NCBI RefSeq assembly: GCF_003957255.1
Contig: NZ_QDIE01000007.1
Coordinates: 1-64,000, forward strand
Length of the DNA: 64,000 nt
Reading direction: 5' to 3'
Origin: Actinotignum sanguinis
Lineage (GTDB): Bacteria > Actinomycetota > Actinomycetes > Actinomycetales > Actinomycetaceae
Shown here piece by piece: positions 8,774 to 18,358 of this stretch. A model generated the notes under the pieces. That model saw only the letters and a program-made list of their open reading frames with translations, had not been told where the DNA came from and ran no database searches. The position numbers and the translations under genes were made by a program. How positions within the stretch are numbered: the stretch's first letter is position 1; every line of letters starts with the position of its first letter.

Positions 8774-9519
8774 CCACTCTTCTCAGTGCAGTTCTCAGCC
8801 CGGTTCTTTCCGCGCCGGCCGCATCCGCCGCGGCCGCACTCCCGCTGGAGCGCGGCACCTGGTTCGATGCCCCGGAAATCAAGGACGGCCTGGCCCGCGC
8901 CACCTTCGAAACGCTGGCGATGGTGGGTATCTCCACGGTTATCGCTTCGGCGCTCGGCCTTATCCTCGGGATGGTCCTCGTGGCAACCGGCCGCGGGGGA
9001 CTACTTCCCTCGCCGCTCCTCAATAAAACCCTCGGTTTTATTGTCAACGTGGGCCGCGCCATCCCCTTCATTATCTTCGTCTTTATTCTCATCGGCTTTT
9101 CGCGTGCAATCGCCGGAACGGGCAGCGCCTGGCAGGGCTTCACCGTTCCGCTCACGATCTCAGCGGCCTTTTACTTCGCGCGCCTGGTGGAATCCAATCT
9201 CATGGGCGTCGAGCGCGGCAAAGTGGAAGCCGTCCTCATGATGGGAGCCTCCCGCACCCGCATCATGTTCGGGGTGCTCATGCGCGAAGCGCTGCCGGCC
9301 CTCGTCCAATCCGTCACGATCCTCGCGGTTACCCTTGTTGGCTACTCGGCCATGGCGGGTGCTGTGGGCGGCGGCGGGCTGGGCGCCATGGCCCAAAACG
9401 CCGGGTACTACAATAACCGCCCGGATGTCCTCACGATCGTGGTGGTCGTGCTGGTGCTCCTCGTCATGGTTATCCAGGCGCTGGGTGACATGCTCAGCCG
9501 GCTGGTGGATCACCGCTAA
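8770..9519 (+). CDS. metI: methionine ABC transporter permease MetI
   Basis: 249 aa with about five membrane segments and the BPD-type permease EAA-loop region around VLMMGASRTRIMFGVLMREALPALVQS, which contacts MetN. The first 30 residues are hydrophobic and Ala-rich, slightly longer than in E. coli MetI (about 217 aa). ATG overlaps the metN stop by 4 bases, so the two are translationally coupled. Confidence 0.94.
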   Translation: MTTLLSAVLSPVLSAPAASAAAALPLERGTWFDAPEIKDGLARATFETLAMVGISTVIASALGLILGMVLVATGRGGLLPSPLLNKTLGFIVNVGRAIPFIIFVFILIGFSRAIAGTGSAWQGFTVPLTISAAFYFARLVESNLMGVERGKVEAVLMMGASRTRIMFGVLMREALPALVQSVTILAVTLVGYSAMAGAVGGGGLGAMAQNAGYYNNRPDVLTIVVVVLVLLVMVIQALGDMLSRLVDHR

Positions 9520-9636
9520 GGAACCGCCGGCCGGGTCACGCACCACCGGGATGCACCCGGAGCAGCGCTGTCAGCGAACGGTGTACAGCGATATGTCATC
9601 ACCACCAACATTGTGAAAAATAGAGGAATATTAACC

Positions 9637-10479
9637 ATGAAGAAGCTTTCGAAAATTGCCCTGGTAGCTGCGGTGAGCGCGCTCGCGTTGAGCGGCTGCG
9701 GTAGCTCGGATTCGGCCTCCTCCGCTCCCGCGAAGAACGACGACGGCGCGGTGCGCCTCGTGGTCGGTGCCTCGCCGGCCCCGCATAAGCAAATCCTGGA
9801 ATTCGTCAACGATAACCTTGCCAAGGATGCCGGTTTCACCCTGGACATCCGCGAGTACAACGATTACGTGCAGCCCAATGTGGCACTCAACGCCGGGGAA
9901 ATCGACGCGAATTACTTCCAGCACCTGCCCTACCTTGAGAACGAAATCCAGGAAAAGAACTACACCCTGGACCACGGCGCAGGTATTCACATCGAGCCCT
10001 ACGGCATCTACTCCAAGAAGATCAAGCAGCTCAGCGAGCTCAAGGACAATGCCGTGGTGGGCGTGACGAACGATCCGTCCAACCAGGCCCGGGCCCTCGA
10101 TCTGCTCCAGAAGAACAACCTCATCAAGCTCAACCCGCAGGTTACTTCCCCCACCATTTACGACGTGGTGGAGAACCCGAAGAACCTCACCTTCCGCGAA
10201 GCTGATGCTCCGTCCGTCCCGAAGATCCTCCCGGACGTGGATATCGCGATTATCAACGGTAACTTCGCCCTGCAAAACGGCCTGGTTCCTTCCAAAGACG
10301 CTATCTACACCGAAGATCCGACCGATAACCCCTACGGCAATATCCTCGCCTGGAACTCCAAGGCCACCGGTGAGAAGCTCGAGGGCGTGAAGAAGCTGGA
10401 TGCCGCGCTGCACAGCCCCGAGGTTGCCAAGTACATTCGTGATACCTGGCCGAACGGCGAGGTTATCCCCGCCTTCTAA
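9637..10479 (+). CDS. metQ: methionine-binding lipoprotein MetQ
   Basis: 280 aa. A lipoprotein signal peptide ends in LSGC with Cys21 as the lipidated residue. The NlpA/MetQ fold is recognisable from VVGASPAPHKQILEFV, ANYFQHLPYLE and VGVTNDPSNQARAL. It binds methionine outside the membrane and delivers it to MetNI. ATG 9637 is preferred over GTG 9613 because AGAGGA lies 9 bases upstream and the signal peptide then starts with MKK. It lies 117 bp after metI, probably in the same operon. Confidence 0.95.
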   Translation: MKKLSKIALVAAVSALALSGCGSSDSASSAPAKNDDGAVRLVVGASPAPHKQILEFVNDNLAKDAGFTLDIREYNDYVQPNVALNAGEIDANYFQHLPYLENEIQEKNYTLDHGAGIHIEPYGIYSKKIKQLSELKDNAVVGVTNDPSNQARALDLLQKNNLIKLNPQVTSPTIYDVVENPKNLTFREADAPSVPKILPDVDIAIINGNFALQNGLVPSKDAIYTEDPTDNPYGNILAWNSKATGEKLEGVKKLDAALHSPEVAKYIRDTWPNGEVIPAF

Positions 10480-10540
10480 GGTTCATTACCCGAGCCTCAT
10501 CACCCCGCCTTGCCAGCTGCGCTGGTAGGCGAGTGAGCTC

Positions 10541-10579
10541 CAGCTGCCCGGTACCTCGCAGCGAGGTACCGGGCAGCTG
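10541..10579 (+). terminator. 18-bp perfect hairpin after metQ
   Basis: CAGCTGCCCGGTACCTCG pairs with CGAGGTACCGGGCAGCTG across a 3-base loop. There is no T-tract; this strong stem probably ends the metNIQ transcript. The rest of 10480-10775 holds no gene; TAGAAT at 10675-10680 may be the -10 element for the trigger factor gene. Confidence 0.65.
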
Positions 10580-10775
10580 CGTCGTCGTGCCCCATAACGG
10601 TGCGCGGGTGAGAGTGCGTTCACATATGGCGAGTAGTTGTGCGCTAGAACTCCCATCACCCGGGGTGCGTGCCGTAGAATTAGCGGGTATGCCCGCGCCC
10701 GGCGCGGCGCAGTAAGGGGACGGATTCGTCCTATCGACAAGGGTTATCACCCCCATTTTTAGACTGGAGAAAAAG

Positions 10776-12365
10776 TTGGAAAGCTCCTACGAACAGCTCG
10801 ATCCCACCCAGGTAAAGCTGACCGTTGAGGTTCCTTTCGAGGAATTCAAGCCGGAAATTGACAAGGCCGCGAAGACCATCGGTAACCAGGTGCAGATCCC
10901 TGGATTCCGCCGGGGTCACGTGCCCGCGCGCGTTCTGGAAGCGCAGATTGGCCGCGCCGCGATTGTGGAGCAGGCGATTAACGACTCTCTGGACGGCTAC
11001 TACCAGGACGTTCTGGAAGAGCACGACCTCGTTCCCATGGGCCGTCCCGCGGTGGACGTGACCGGCGTAGCGATGGAAAAGAACTCCACCGACCCGCTTG
11101 CCTTCACCGTTACGGTGGATGTGCGCCCGGCCATTGTTCTCCCGGATCCGGCGCAGTACAGCTTCGAAGTGGAAGCCACCAATGCCGATGAGGATGCCGT
11201 GGAGGAGCGCCTCGAACAGCTGCGCGAACGCTTCGCCACCCTCAAGACTGTGGAGCGCGCCGCCGCCAGCCGCGACTACGTCACCATTAACCTCTCCGCC
11301 AGCATCGACGGTGAGGAAGTTGATTCGGTGGAGGGTGTCTCCTACCGCATCGGTGATGACAATATGCTCGACGGCCTGGATGAGGCGGTCAACGGTGCCG
11401 CGGCCGGCGATGAGCTGAGCTTCACCTCCACCCTCGTGGGTGGGGAGCACGCCGGGCAGCAGGCCGATGTCACGGTCACGGTGGAGAAGGTGCAGGAATC
11501 CGAACTTCCGGAAGCGGATGATGATTTCGCCCAGCTCGCCTCCGAATTTGACACCATTGAGGAACTGCGTGCGGACCTGGCGGAAAAGGCCGCCACGGAT
11601 GCCGCCCAGGTGCAGGTCATGGCCGCCCGTAATCTTCTCCTGGATAAGCTCCGCGAGGATGTTACGGTGCAGCTGCCCAAGCGCGTGATCGACGCTGAAG
11701 TGGAACGCCACCTCGAATCCGAAAACCGCGCCACGGACGACGACCACGCCAAGGAAATCCGCGGGGAAATCCGCGATTCGCTGCGCGACCAGATCATCCT
11801 CGATGAGCTGGCCAAGAAGTTCGGTGTGGATACCACCCAGGATGAACTCTTCAACTTCCTGGTGCAGCAGGCCCAGTCTTACGGCATGGACCCCAACCAG
11901 TTCATCTCCGCGGCCGCGCAGACCGGCCAGCTCGGGGCTTTCAGCGGCGAGCTGCGCCGCGGCAAGGCGCTTATTTCCGCGCTGCGCCTGGCCAAGGTTG
12001 TGGACACCAACGGCAACGAGGTGGATGTCATCAAGGTCGTTGGTGAAAAGCCGGAAGAAGAACTCACCCCGGACTTCTCCGCCGCTCCGTCCCGCCCCGT
12101 GTGGGATGGCCCGGTTGATGAGGACGCTGCGGCTTCGGATAACGCAGCGCAGGGCGACGACGCCGCGCCGGCGGAGGAAACTCCCGCCGCGGATGCGCCG
12201 GCTGGCGATGCGGAAGCTTTCGACCCGGCCACCAAGAAGGTGGACGAAGTCGTGGAATACGCCCAGGATGCGGATGCCGCTGAAGTGGCTCGCGTGCTCG
12301 AGGCGGAGAAGGCCGGCAAGGCTCGCAAGACCCTCGTGAAGAAGCTTGAAGAGCTGCTTGGCTAA
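10776..12365 (+). CDS. tig: trigger factor (ribosome-bound chaperone, peptidyl-prolyl isomerase)
   Basis: 529 aa. The N-terminal ribosome-binding domain has the signature around GFRRGHVPARVLEAQIGRAA (residues about 45-64), followed by an FKBP-type PPIase domain (about 150-245) and the helical C-domain. After residue about 430 there is an extension not found in E. coli TF: an acidic Ala/Asp/Glu linker (about 445-485), then a basic helical end of about 45 residues (FDPATKKVDEVVEYAQ to the end). The start is TTG with GGAGA 6 bases upstream; no better ATG or GTG exists. Actinobacterial order tig-clpP1-clpP2-clpX is kept except for the secreted phosphoesterase inserted after tig. Confidence 0.95.
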   Translation: MESSYEQLDPTQVKLTVEVPFEEFKPEIDKAAKTIGNQVQIPGFRRGHVPARVLEAQIGRAAIVEQAINDSLDGYYQDVLEEHDLVPMGRPAVDVTGVAMEKNSTDPLAFTVTVDVRPAIVLPDPAQYSFEVEATNADEDAVEERLEQLRERFATLKTVERAAASRDYVTINLSASIDGEEVDSVEGVSYRIGDDNMLDGLDEAVNGAAAGDELSFTSTLVGGEHAGQQADVTVTVEKVQESELPEADDDFAQLASEFDTIEELRADLAEKAATDAAQVQVMAARNLLLDKLREDVTVQLPKRVIDAEVERHLESENRATDDDHAKEIRGEIRDSLRDQIILDELAKKFGVDTTQDELFNFLVQQAQSYGMDPNQFISAAAQTGQLGAFSGELRRGKALISALRLAKVVDTNGNEVDVIKVVGEKPEEELTPDFSAAPSRPVWDGPVDEDAAASDNAAQGDDAAPAEETPAADAPAGDAEAFDPATKKVDEVVEYAQDADAAEVARVLEAEKAGKARKTLVKKLEELLG

Positions 12366-12411
12366 TCTCGGCTAATTCAGATATGCACGAACGTGCCCGC
12401 TAGTGCGGTGG

Positions 12412-12451
12412 GCGTGTGGGGTGGGAGGCTCAGCCTTCCCACCCCACACGC
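12412..12451 (+). terminator. long GC-rich hairpin after tig
   Basis: GCGTGTGGGGTGGGA pairs with TCCCACCCCACACGC, extended inward by GG/CC with a one-base bulge. There is no T-tract. The rest of the 363-bp gap up to 12728 holds short ACGGTGC/GCGCCGT-type repeats (12509-12578) and an AT-richer block (12600-12660) that may contain the next promoter; no gene seen. Confidence 0.6.
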
Positions 12452-12728
12452 GTATATGCGCAGCGTAGCTGCGCCGTCGTCGTGCCACCCACCGTTCTCC
12501 GCAGGGGCGCACCGTCGCGCCGTCCACTCCCGCACCATTCCCACCGTCGCGCCGCCCGCGCCGCCCCGTCCGCACCGTACCGCCGCAGTGTGATATTCAC
12601 GTGAAGCTCCTTAAATTAAGAGCCCGTTTACGGCTTATTAAGGCGAATTCAATAGTTTGAGCAATGGAAACGCGTGTTTCCGAGTCGGGCCAATCCGCGC
12701 CCCGACTAGCTCAAAGCGAAGGATATTC

Positions 12729-15700
12729 ATGCGACACGTGCGTCGAGTAGTAGCGGCTCTAGCTGCCGCTACGCTAGTGCCGGTCGGGGTGGCATGTACC
12801 GTGCCAGCCATGGCCGACCCAGTACTCCCGGGAGTCGATTCTCCGGCTCTCGCCTCTACGAATGAGAATCCCGTCGTCGTTGACGGGGTGACTCAGCCCA
12901 TGGATCCACGTCCCGGCTTCCGAGTGCTGCCCTACCTGCAGCGCCCCGGTGCCCACGAGATGACGATTAACTGGTTTACGGAACTGGGCCATAATGCCGT
13001 TCTCACCATCACCGGCCCGGGTCTGCCCGCCGAAGGGCGCACCTACACGGTAGCCGGCGTGCAGAACCCGGTGAACGATTACCAGGACTACGAACTCAAG
13101 CAGGGCACCCTCAGCCGCGGGAAGGCGCTGTCCGTACCGCAGGGAGCTTGGATTCGTGCTGATCATCCCTATAAGTACAGCCAGCGCGTGGAAGAGCTCC
13201 AGCCCAGCTCCACCTACACCTACACGGTCACGGTGGACGGCTACGCGCATTCCGCCACGCTGCGCACCCTCCCGGACGGCAAGGCGGGGATTACTGATCC
13301 GCTCCATATCATCGCCTTCTCCGATACCGAAACCGATCCCATCGGGCGCGTGACCTACCGTGAATGGGAACAGACCCTCAACCTGGCGGAAGGCTCCGAA
13401 GAGCGCCCGGGTAAGGGCTCGGCTTGGGATGAGAAATTCGGCGGCTCCACTCGTAACGGGAAGTACGCCGTCAATTACATGCTTACCGAGGATAAGGCGC
13501 AAGAAATCAATAACGCCGCCATTGCCGCCGCCAAGCCTGACCTGGTGCTGCTGCCCGGCGACATCGCGGAACGCGCCTCCTCGCAGAGCCATTGGGATGA
13601 ATGGTTCCGTTACTTCGCGGGCGATAAAGGCCAGCTCCTCGATTCGATTCCGGTTATCACCTCGCTGGGCAACCACGAAGTGTACGGCTACGGCAGCGCC
13701 GATGATCGCACCGCGGTAGCCCGGGCGCGCGCCGCCTACAACCAGGTTTTTGATACCAACGGCTCGGATAACGCGAATGCTCGCGATGCCTACCACCGCA
13801 CCGATATGGGGCCGGTGACCATTATCAGCCTCGATTCGACCAACGGTACGGATCAGACCACCAAGACGATGCCGGAAGAAGCCAAGATCGAAGGCAACGA
13901 CGCAGGCATTACCGCCGCTCAGCTCGGGACGGACACCCAGGGCGTTTTCCCGTACGAGGAATACGCGCGGGACTTCCCCAAGTCTGTGGCGGCCGGCTGG
14001 TGGGGCCCGGATGCGGCCCCCGATTCGGTGGATCAGCCCAGCTTCATGCCCGGTTCGGAGCAGTACCGCTGGCTCGAAGAACAGCTGGCTGATGCTCGCG
14101 CCAAGGGCCAGATCATTATCGTGCAATACCACCACGTCGCATATTCCAACGGTGTGCACGGTACTCCGATGGGTCACAAGTTCCCCGATCAGCAGCCGGG
14201 TGTGCCCATGCGCCACCTCCAGCCGCTTTTCGAAAAGTACAATGTCGCCTCCGTATTCTCTGGCCACGACGAAATGTTCCAGGCCTCCTACGTGGACGAA
14301 GCGGGCGACGGCGTGGGCGTGTACCACTGGGACGTCGGCGTAGCTTCCGACGGCCTGCGCGGTGAGAAGATGGTCAAGACGGGAGAGGGCGGTGCCTTCG
14401 AACCGCTGCGTTTCAACTCCCACTCCGTGTGGATGGCGCAGGCCAACGAACCGGAAATGTGGAAGACCAACGAGGCGGGCGTGAAGAAGCTCATCTCGGG
14501 CGGGAAACACTACGGCCACCTGGACATCAAGATTCAGCCCTACGCCGGCCCGGCCCTCGATTCCGGGGTGAAACCGGCCGCCGAAATGGTCATGACCCCC
14601 ATCTCGCTCTTCCCGATCCTCGACGATAACTACGAGGTGGAAAAGGTAGAGCGCCGCGAGCTGCTCTCCGGGCAGTTCACCGTGTACCTGGATGCGGAAG
14701 GTAACCCGCTGGCGGGCACCCCGCAGGAAGGCACCGGCCAGGACGAAGAGAAGACCCCGCTGTCCAACTTCTCCCTCGGCGTTATCCCGGACACCCAGTT
14801 CTACTCGCGTTACGCCACGGCGGAAACCGGTAACCAATTCGGTGCCATGTACGGCAGCGAACCCTTCTCCTCCCAGACCTCCTGGATCGCGGAAAACGCT
14901 GAGAAGTACGGCATTAAGATGTCCATGCACCTGGGTGATATCGTCGACCAGTACAACCGTCCCCAGCAGTGGGAAATTGCCGATAAGGCGATGAAGATTC
15001 TCGAAGATGCGGGGCACCCGTACTCGATTCTTGCCGGTAATCACGACGTCGGGGCCGATGCGTCGGATACCGACCCGGTCGGCTACGGCACCTACAAGGA
15101 ATGGTTCGGTGCCGAGCGTGCCGCCAAGAATGTGACCTTCGTGGAGCGAGATCCTTCCGGCGCGCACGAATACCATATTCTCAAGGTCAACGGCCAAGAT
15201 TTCCTGGTCATGAACCTGTCCTGGCAGGCCCAGGATGACGCCCTGCAGTGGGCCTCCGATGTGCTCGATAAGCATCCGAATACCCCCACGATCGTCAATT
15301 CCCACCAGCTCATTAACGTGGAGGGCGACGGCGTGACGCCGCTGGCCACCGAGTTCGGTGAAAAGGTATGGAACAAGGTCATCCGCAACCACGACCAGGT
15401 GTTCCTTACCTTCAACGGCCACCATCACGGCGCGACCACCTGGACGCGCACGAACGATGCCGGTCATCCCGTTTACCAGGTCCTCATGGACTACCAGATG
15501 GCCTACATGGGTGGAAACGGCTACATGGGCATGGTTGAATTCGACCTGCCGGGTAACAAGATTTACCAGACCTCCTTCTCCCCGTGGGTGATGACGAAGG
15601 CCAAGGACACCCTTGTTCCCGACGACCAGGCGATCCTCACCGGAGCGGGCCAGACCTTCGAGCTCGACTTCAACTTCGCGGAACGTTTCCCGAACCTCGT

Positions 15701-17468
15701 TATCGCTGATACGAAGGCTTCTTTGACGACGCCGCAGCTGCGCGAGTGGCTTGCCACCTACGATGCGCCGACCCAGGTTACCCCCACCGCCCCGACCAGC
15801 GCGGAGGACTACCCGCAGGTGGAGAGCACCGTGGCCCACTGGAAGATGCCGGTGGACAAGGCCGAGGGCACCCCGGTTGCCGTGGGTGAAGCCATCGTGG
15901 ATGCCGTGGGTGGGGATAACTTCACCCGGGCCCCGCTGGACCAGCCCGGTTCCAAGGGGGCGGAAGAAGGCGACGTCGTATGGACCCGTGACCACCACCC
16001 GCTCTCGGCCAATGCCGGCGCGGTGTGCTTCGCCAATGGTGGACGCGATAACGCGCGGTGGAATAACTTCGTGACCGCCGCTGATGCCGCCGTCAATAAC
16101 GAGACCTTCGAGAATGGTTTCACCTTCGAGACCTTCATCAAGATCTCCCCGAAGTTCGATAACAAGAACAATGCCTGGATGGCCTGGCTCTCCCGCGACG
16201 GGCAGCGCCAGAACATCGCCGGCTACAACAACACCGAGGGTGAAGAACCGCCCTTCGCGTGGGCAATGTCCAACCTGGCGGAAATTCAGTTCTCCTTTGT
16301 GGACTCCCAGAAGCCCACCCCGGCCGAATCTTCGGCGTGGTCGGGTGAGATCGTCTCGCGCGATCAGTGGCTCCACCTCGCGGTGGTCAACGATCCGGAA
16401 ACCAAGATGACCACGATGTACGTGGATGGGGTACCGGTGCTGCGTAATTCGCCGGGCACCGTGGGCGTGGGCACCCAGGGCCTGCCGTGGGTTCTCGGCG
16501 CGGGCTCCTATGCCGGGGTGCGTGAATCTGGATTCCAGGGTTGTATCGGTGAAGTTCGCCTCGTGGGTGAACCGCTTGATTCGAGCAAGTGGCTGACCGC
16601 GCGCGCCGGGGAAACCCCGGGCGGCGAGCAGCCCGGCGGTGAAGAACCGGGAACGGAGCCGAGCGTTGAGCCGACCGAGCCGGGTACCGAGCCGACCGAA
16701 CCGGGCACGGAACCGAGCACCGAACCCAGCACGGAACCCAGCAAGCCGGGTACCGAGCCGAGCGATAAGCCGAGCAAGCCTGCGGCACCGCAGGGCAATC
16801 TGCTCTTCAGCTCCACCGCGCTGGCTGGTGGTAACGCCGACCGTGTCACCAGCTACGGTCGCGCCGGCGAAACCATCTTCGTGGGTGACTGGGACGGCGA
16901 CGGCGTGGACACCCCCGGGGTGCGCCGTGGCAACACCTTCCTGCTCACCAACGCCGCCACCGGCAATGCCCAGATGCAATTCTCCTTCGGCCGGGCCGAT
17001 GACGAGATCATCATTGGCGACTGGAACGGGGACGGTAAGGACACCATCGGAGTACGGCGCGGCAATACGGTATACGTGCGCGACGACCTGACGGGTGGTA
17101 ACCACACGTCCACGGTCTCCTTCGGGCGGCACGGTGACCAGATCGTGGCCGGCGATTGGGATGGCAACGGGCGCGACGAACTCGCGGTGCGCCGTGGCAA
17201 CACCGTCTTCGCTCAGGGGGCTTTCGCTGATACCCAGGCAAAGTCCACCTCCTCCTACGGGCGCCCCGGTGATGTGTTCCTCGCCGGTGACTGGAACGGG
17301 GACGGCGTGGACGGCATCGGTGTGGTCCGCGGTAACGTCTGGCACCTGCGTGACAACGTGGGCGAGGGCGTCGCGGTGGCAAGCTTCGGCTTCGGCCGCG
17401 CCGGTGATGTGTTCCTCGCCGGTGACTGGAACGGCGCGGGTGCTGATCGCCCGGCCGTCAACCGCTAA
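12729..17468 (+). CDS. giant secreted double metallophosphoesterase with LamG-like and FG-GAP-type repeats
   Basis: 1579 aa. Signal peptide 1-27. Residues about 55-180: purple-acid-phosphatase-type N-terminal FN3-like domain. Residues about 190-530: first metallophosphoesterase, with AFSDTET, LLPGDIAE, LGNHEVYG, VQYHHV and FSGHDEMF. Residues about 675-960: second phosphoesterase, with GVIPDTQF, LGDIVDQ, AGNHDVG, NSHQL and NGHHHG. Residues about 1085-1290: concanavalin/LamG-like domain. Residues about 1295-1350: Glu/Pro/Thr linker. The end carries five about 45-residue repeats built on AGDWNGDGxDxxxVRRGN, an FG-GAP/VCBS-like, calcium-loop-like blade. There is no sortase or membrane anchor. Expected to hydrolyse phosphoesters outside the cell while binding glycan or envelope (inference). 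ATG 12729 has AAGGA 6 bases upstream. Confidence 0.85.
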   Translation: MRHVRRVVAALAAATLVPVGVACTVPAMADPVLPGVDSPALASTNENPVVVDGVTQPMDPRPGFRVLPYLQRPGAHEMTINWFTELGHNAVLTITGPGLPAEGRTYTVAGVQNPVNDYQDYELKQGTLSRGKALSVPQGAWIRADHPYKYSQRVEELQPSSTYTYTVTVDGYAHSATLRTLPDGKAGITDPLHIIAFSDTETDPIGRVTYREWEQTLNLAEGSEERPGKGSAWDEKFGGSTRNGKYAVNYMLTEDKAQEINNAAIAAAKPDLVLLPGDIAERASSQSHWDEWFRYFAGDKGQLLDSIPVITSLGNHEVYGYGSADDRTAVARARAAYNQVFDTNGSDNANARDAYHRTDMGPVTIISLDSTNGTDQTTKTMPEEAKIEGNDAGITAAQLGTDTQGVFPYEEYARDFPKSVAAGWWGPDAAPDSVDQPSFMPGSEQYRWLEEQLADARAKGQIIIVQYHHVAYSNGVHGTPMGHKFPDQQPGVPMRHLQPLFEKYNVASVFSGHDEMFQASYVDEAGDGVGVYHWDVGVASDGLRGEKMVKTGEGGAFEPLRFNSHSVWMAQANEPEMWKTNEAGVKKLISGGKHYGHLDIKIQPYAGPALDSGVKPAAEMVMTPISLFPILDDNYEVEKVERRELLSGQFTVYLDAEGNPLAGTPQEGTGQDEEKTPLSNFSLGVIPDTQFYSRYATAETGNQFGAMYGSEPFSSQTSWIAENAEKYGIKMSMHLGDIVDQYNRPQQWEIADKAMKILEDAGHPYSILAGNHDVGADASDTDPVGYGTYKEWFGAERAAKNVTFVERDPSGAHEYHILKVNGQDFLVMNLSWQAQDDALQWASDVLDKHPNTPTIVNSHQLINVEGDGVTPLATEFGEKVWNKVIRNHDQVFLTFNGHHHGATTWTRTNDAGHPVYQVLMDYQMAYMGGNGYMGMVEFDLPGNKIYQTSFSPWVMTKAKDTLVPDDQAILTGAGQTFELDFNFAERFPNLVIADTKASLTTPQLREWLATYDAPTQVTPTAPTSAEDYPQVESTVAHWKMPVDKAEGTPVAVGEAIVDAVGGDNFTRAPLDQPGSKGAEEGDVVWTRDHHPLSANAGAVCFANGGRDNARWNNFVTAADAAVNNETFENGFTFETFIKISPKFDNKNNAWMAWLSRDGQRQNIAGYNNTEGEEPPFAWAMSNLAEIQFSFVDSQKPTPAESSAWSGEIVSRDQWLHLAVVNDPETKMTTMYVDGVPVLRNSPGTVGVGTQGLPWVLGAGSYAGVRESGFQGCIGEVRLVGEPLDSSKWLTARAGETPGGEQPGGEEPGTEPSVEPTEPGTEPTEPGTEPSTEPSTEPSKPGTEPSDKPSKPAAPQGNLLFSSTALAGGNADRVTSYGRAGETIFVGDWDGDGVDTPGVRRGNTFLLTNAATGNAQMQFSFGRADDEIIIGDWNGDGKDTIGVRRGNTVYVRDDLTGGNHTSTVSFGRHGDQIVAGDWDGNGRDELAVRRGNTVFAQGAFADTQAKSTSSYGRPGDVFLAGDWNGDGVDGIGVVRGNVWHLRDNVGEGVAVASFGFGRAGDVFLAGDWNGAGADRPAVNR

Positions 17469-17506
17469 CAGGTCACTACCAGCGGCTAGTAACTAGCCAC
17501 CTCTCC

Positions 17507-17552
17507 AGCGGGAGGGCAGCGAGAATCACCTCGCTGCCCTCCCGCTCTTTTC
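17507..17552 (+). terminator. rho-independent terminator of the phosphoesterase gene
   Basis: AGCGGGAGGGCAGCGAG pairs with CTCGCTGCCCTCCCGCT across AATCAC, followed by CTTTTCTT. A textbook stem with T-tract. Confidence 0.85.
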
Positions 17553-17584
17553 TTGGCTGCGGCACCGTGACGGCGCCAACCATG

Positions 17585-17595
17585 CGCCATCAGCG
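17585..17595. promoter_or_regulatory. weak ClgR-like site upstream of clpP1
   Basis: CGC-N5-GCG core about 100 bp before clpP1. ClgR is known to activate clpP operons in Actinobacteria by binding a CGC-spaced-GCG palindrome; the flanks match poorly here, so this is only a candidate. Confidence 0.25.
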
Positions 17596-17692
17596 AAAAA
17601 GTCTCGAGCCAGGATGATCGCGGCGGCCCGCGGGCGTTAAAGTCGCATACGAGTATGGAATCTCCGCGTGGGGGTTCCGAGGAAGGAAAACC

Positions 17693-18358
17693 GTGACCAC
17701 ATCACCTCGCATGGAAGGCCGGGATAATAACCAGCCTTCAGCATTCGGCGATGCTGTTTACCAGCGCCTCCTCAAGGAACGCATCATTTGGCTCGGCTCG
17801 GAGGTTCGCGATGATAATGCGAATCAGATTTGCGCCCAGATGATGCTCCTTGCCGCGGAGGATCCGGAGAGCGATATTTACCTATACATTAATTCTCCGG
17901 GTGGCTCGGTCACCGCGGGTATGGCCATTTTTGACACCATGCAGTATGTTCAACCGGATGTTGTCACCGTGGCTATGGGCATGGCGGCCTCGATGGGCCA
18001 ATTCCTGCTTTCAGCCGGTACCAAGGGTAAGCGTTATATCACTCCGCATACTCGCGTTCTCATGCATCAGCCGTCGGGCGGCGCCGGCGGGGTGGCAGCT
18101 GATATCCGTATCAATGCCAACCTCATCTTGCAGATGAAGGAAGAACTAGCCGGGCTCAACGCGAAGCACACCGGCAAGTCACTGGAGCAGATCCTGGAAG
18201 ATTCCGAACGTGACCACTGGTTCACCGCGCAGGAAGCACTGGAATACGGCTTCGTGGACCACATTATTTCCAACTCGCAGGTCATGCTCAAGAAGCCGAA
18301 TAACGATAGTAACGACGGCGCACTCGAAGCCAGCCACGCGGGGGAGGAGCTCTCATGA
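17693..18358 (+). CDS. clpP1: ATP-dependent Clp protease proteolytic subunit ClpP1
   Basis: 221 aa. Serine protease of family S14 with nucleophile S100 in GMAASMG and H125 in LMHQPSG. In Actinobacteria ClpP1 and ClpP2 form a mixed double-heptamer that ClpX or ClpC1 feeds. GTG start with AAGGAAAA upstream. The stop overlaps the ClpP2 start (ATGA), so expression is coupled. Confidence 0.95.
   Translation: MTTSPRMEGRDNNQPSAFGDAVYQRLLKERIIWLGSEVRDDNANQICAQMMLLAAEDPESDIYLYINSPGGSVTAGMAIFDTMQYVQPDVVTVAMGMAASMGQFLLSAGTKGKRYITPHTRVLMHQPSGGAGGVAADIRINANLILQMKEELAGLNAKHTGKSLEQILEDSERDHWFTAQEALEYGFVDHIISNSQVMLKKPNNDSNDGALEASHAGEELS

Noticed and set aside
12774-17345. 1523-codon open frame antisense to the giant phosphoesterase
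   Set aside because: It mirrors the codon bias of the real gene on the opposite strand. It has no recognisable domains or start signals, while the plus-strand frame has two full sets of metal motifs.
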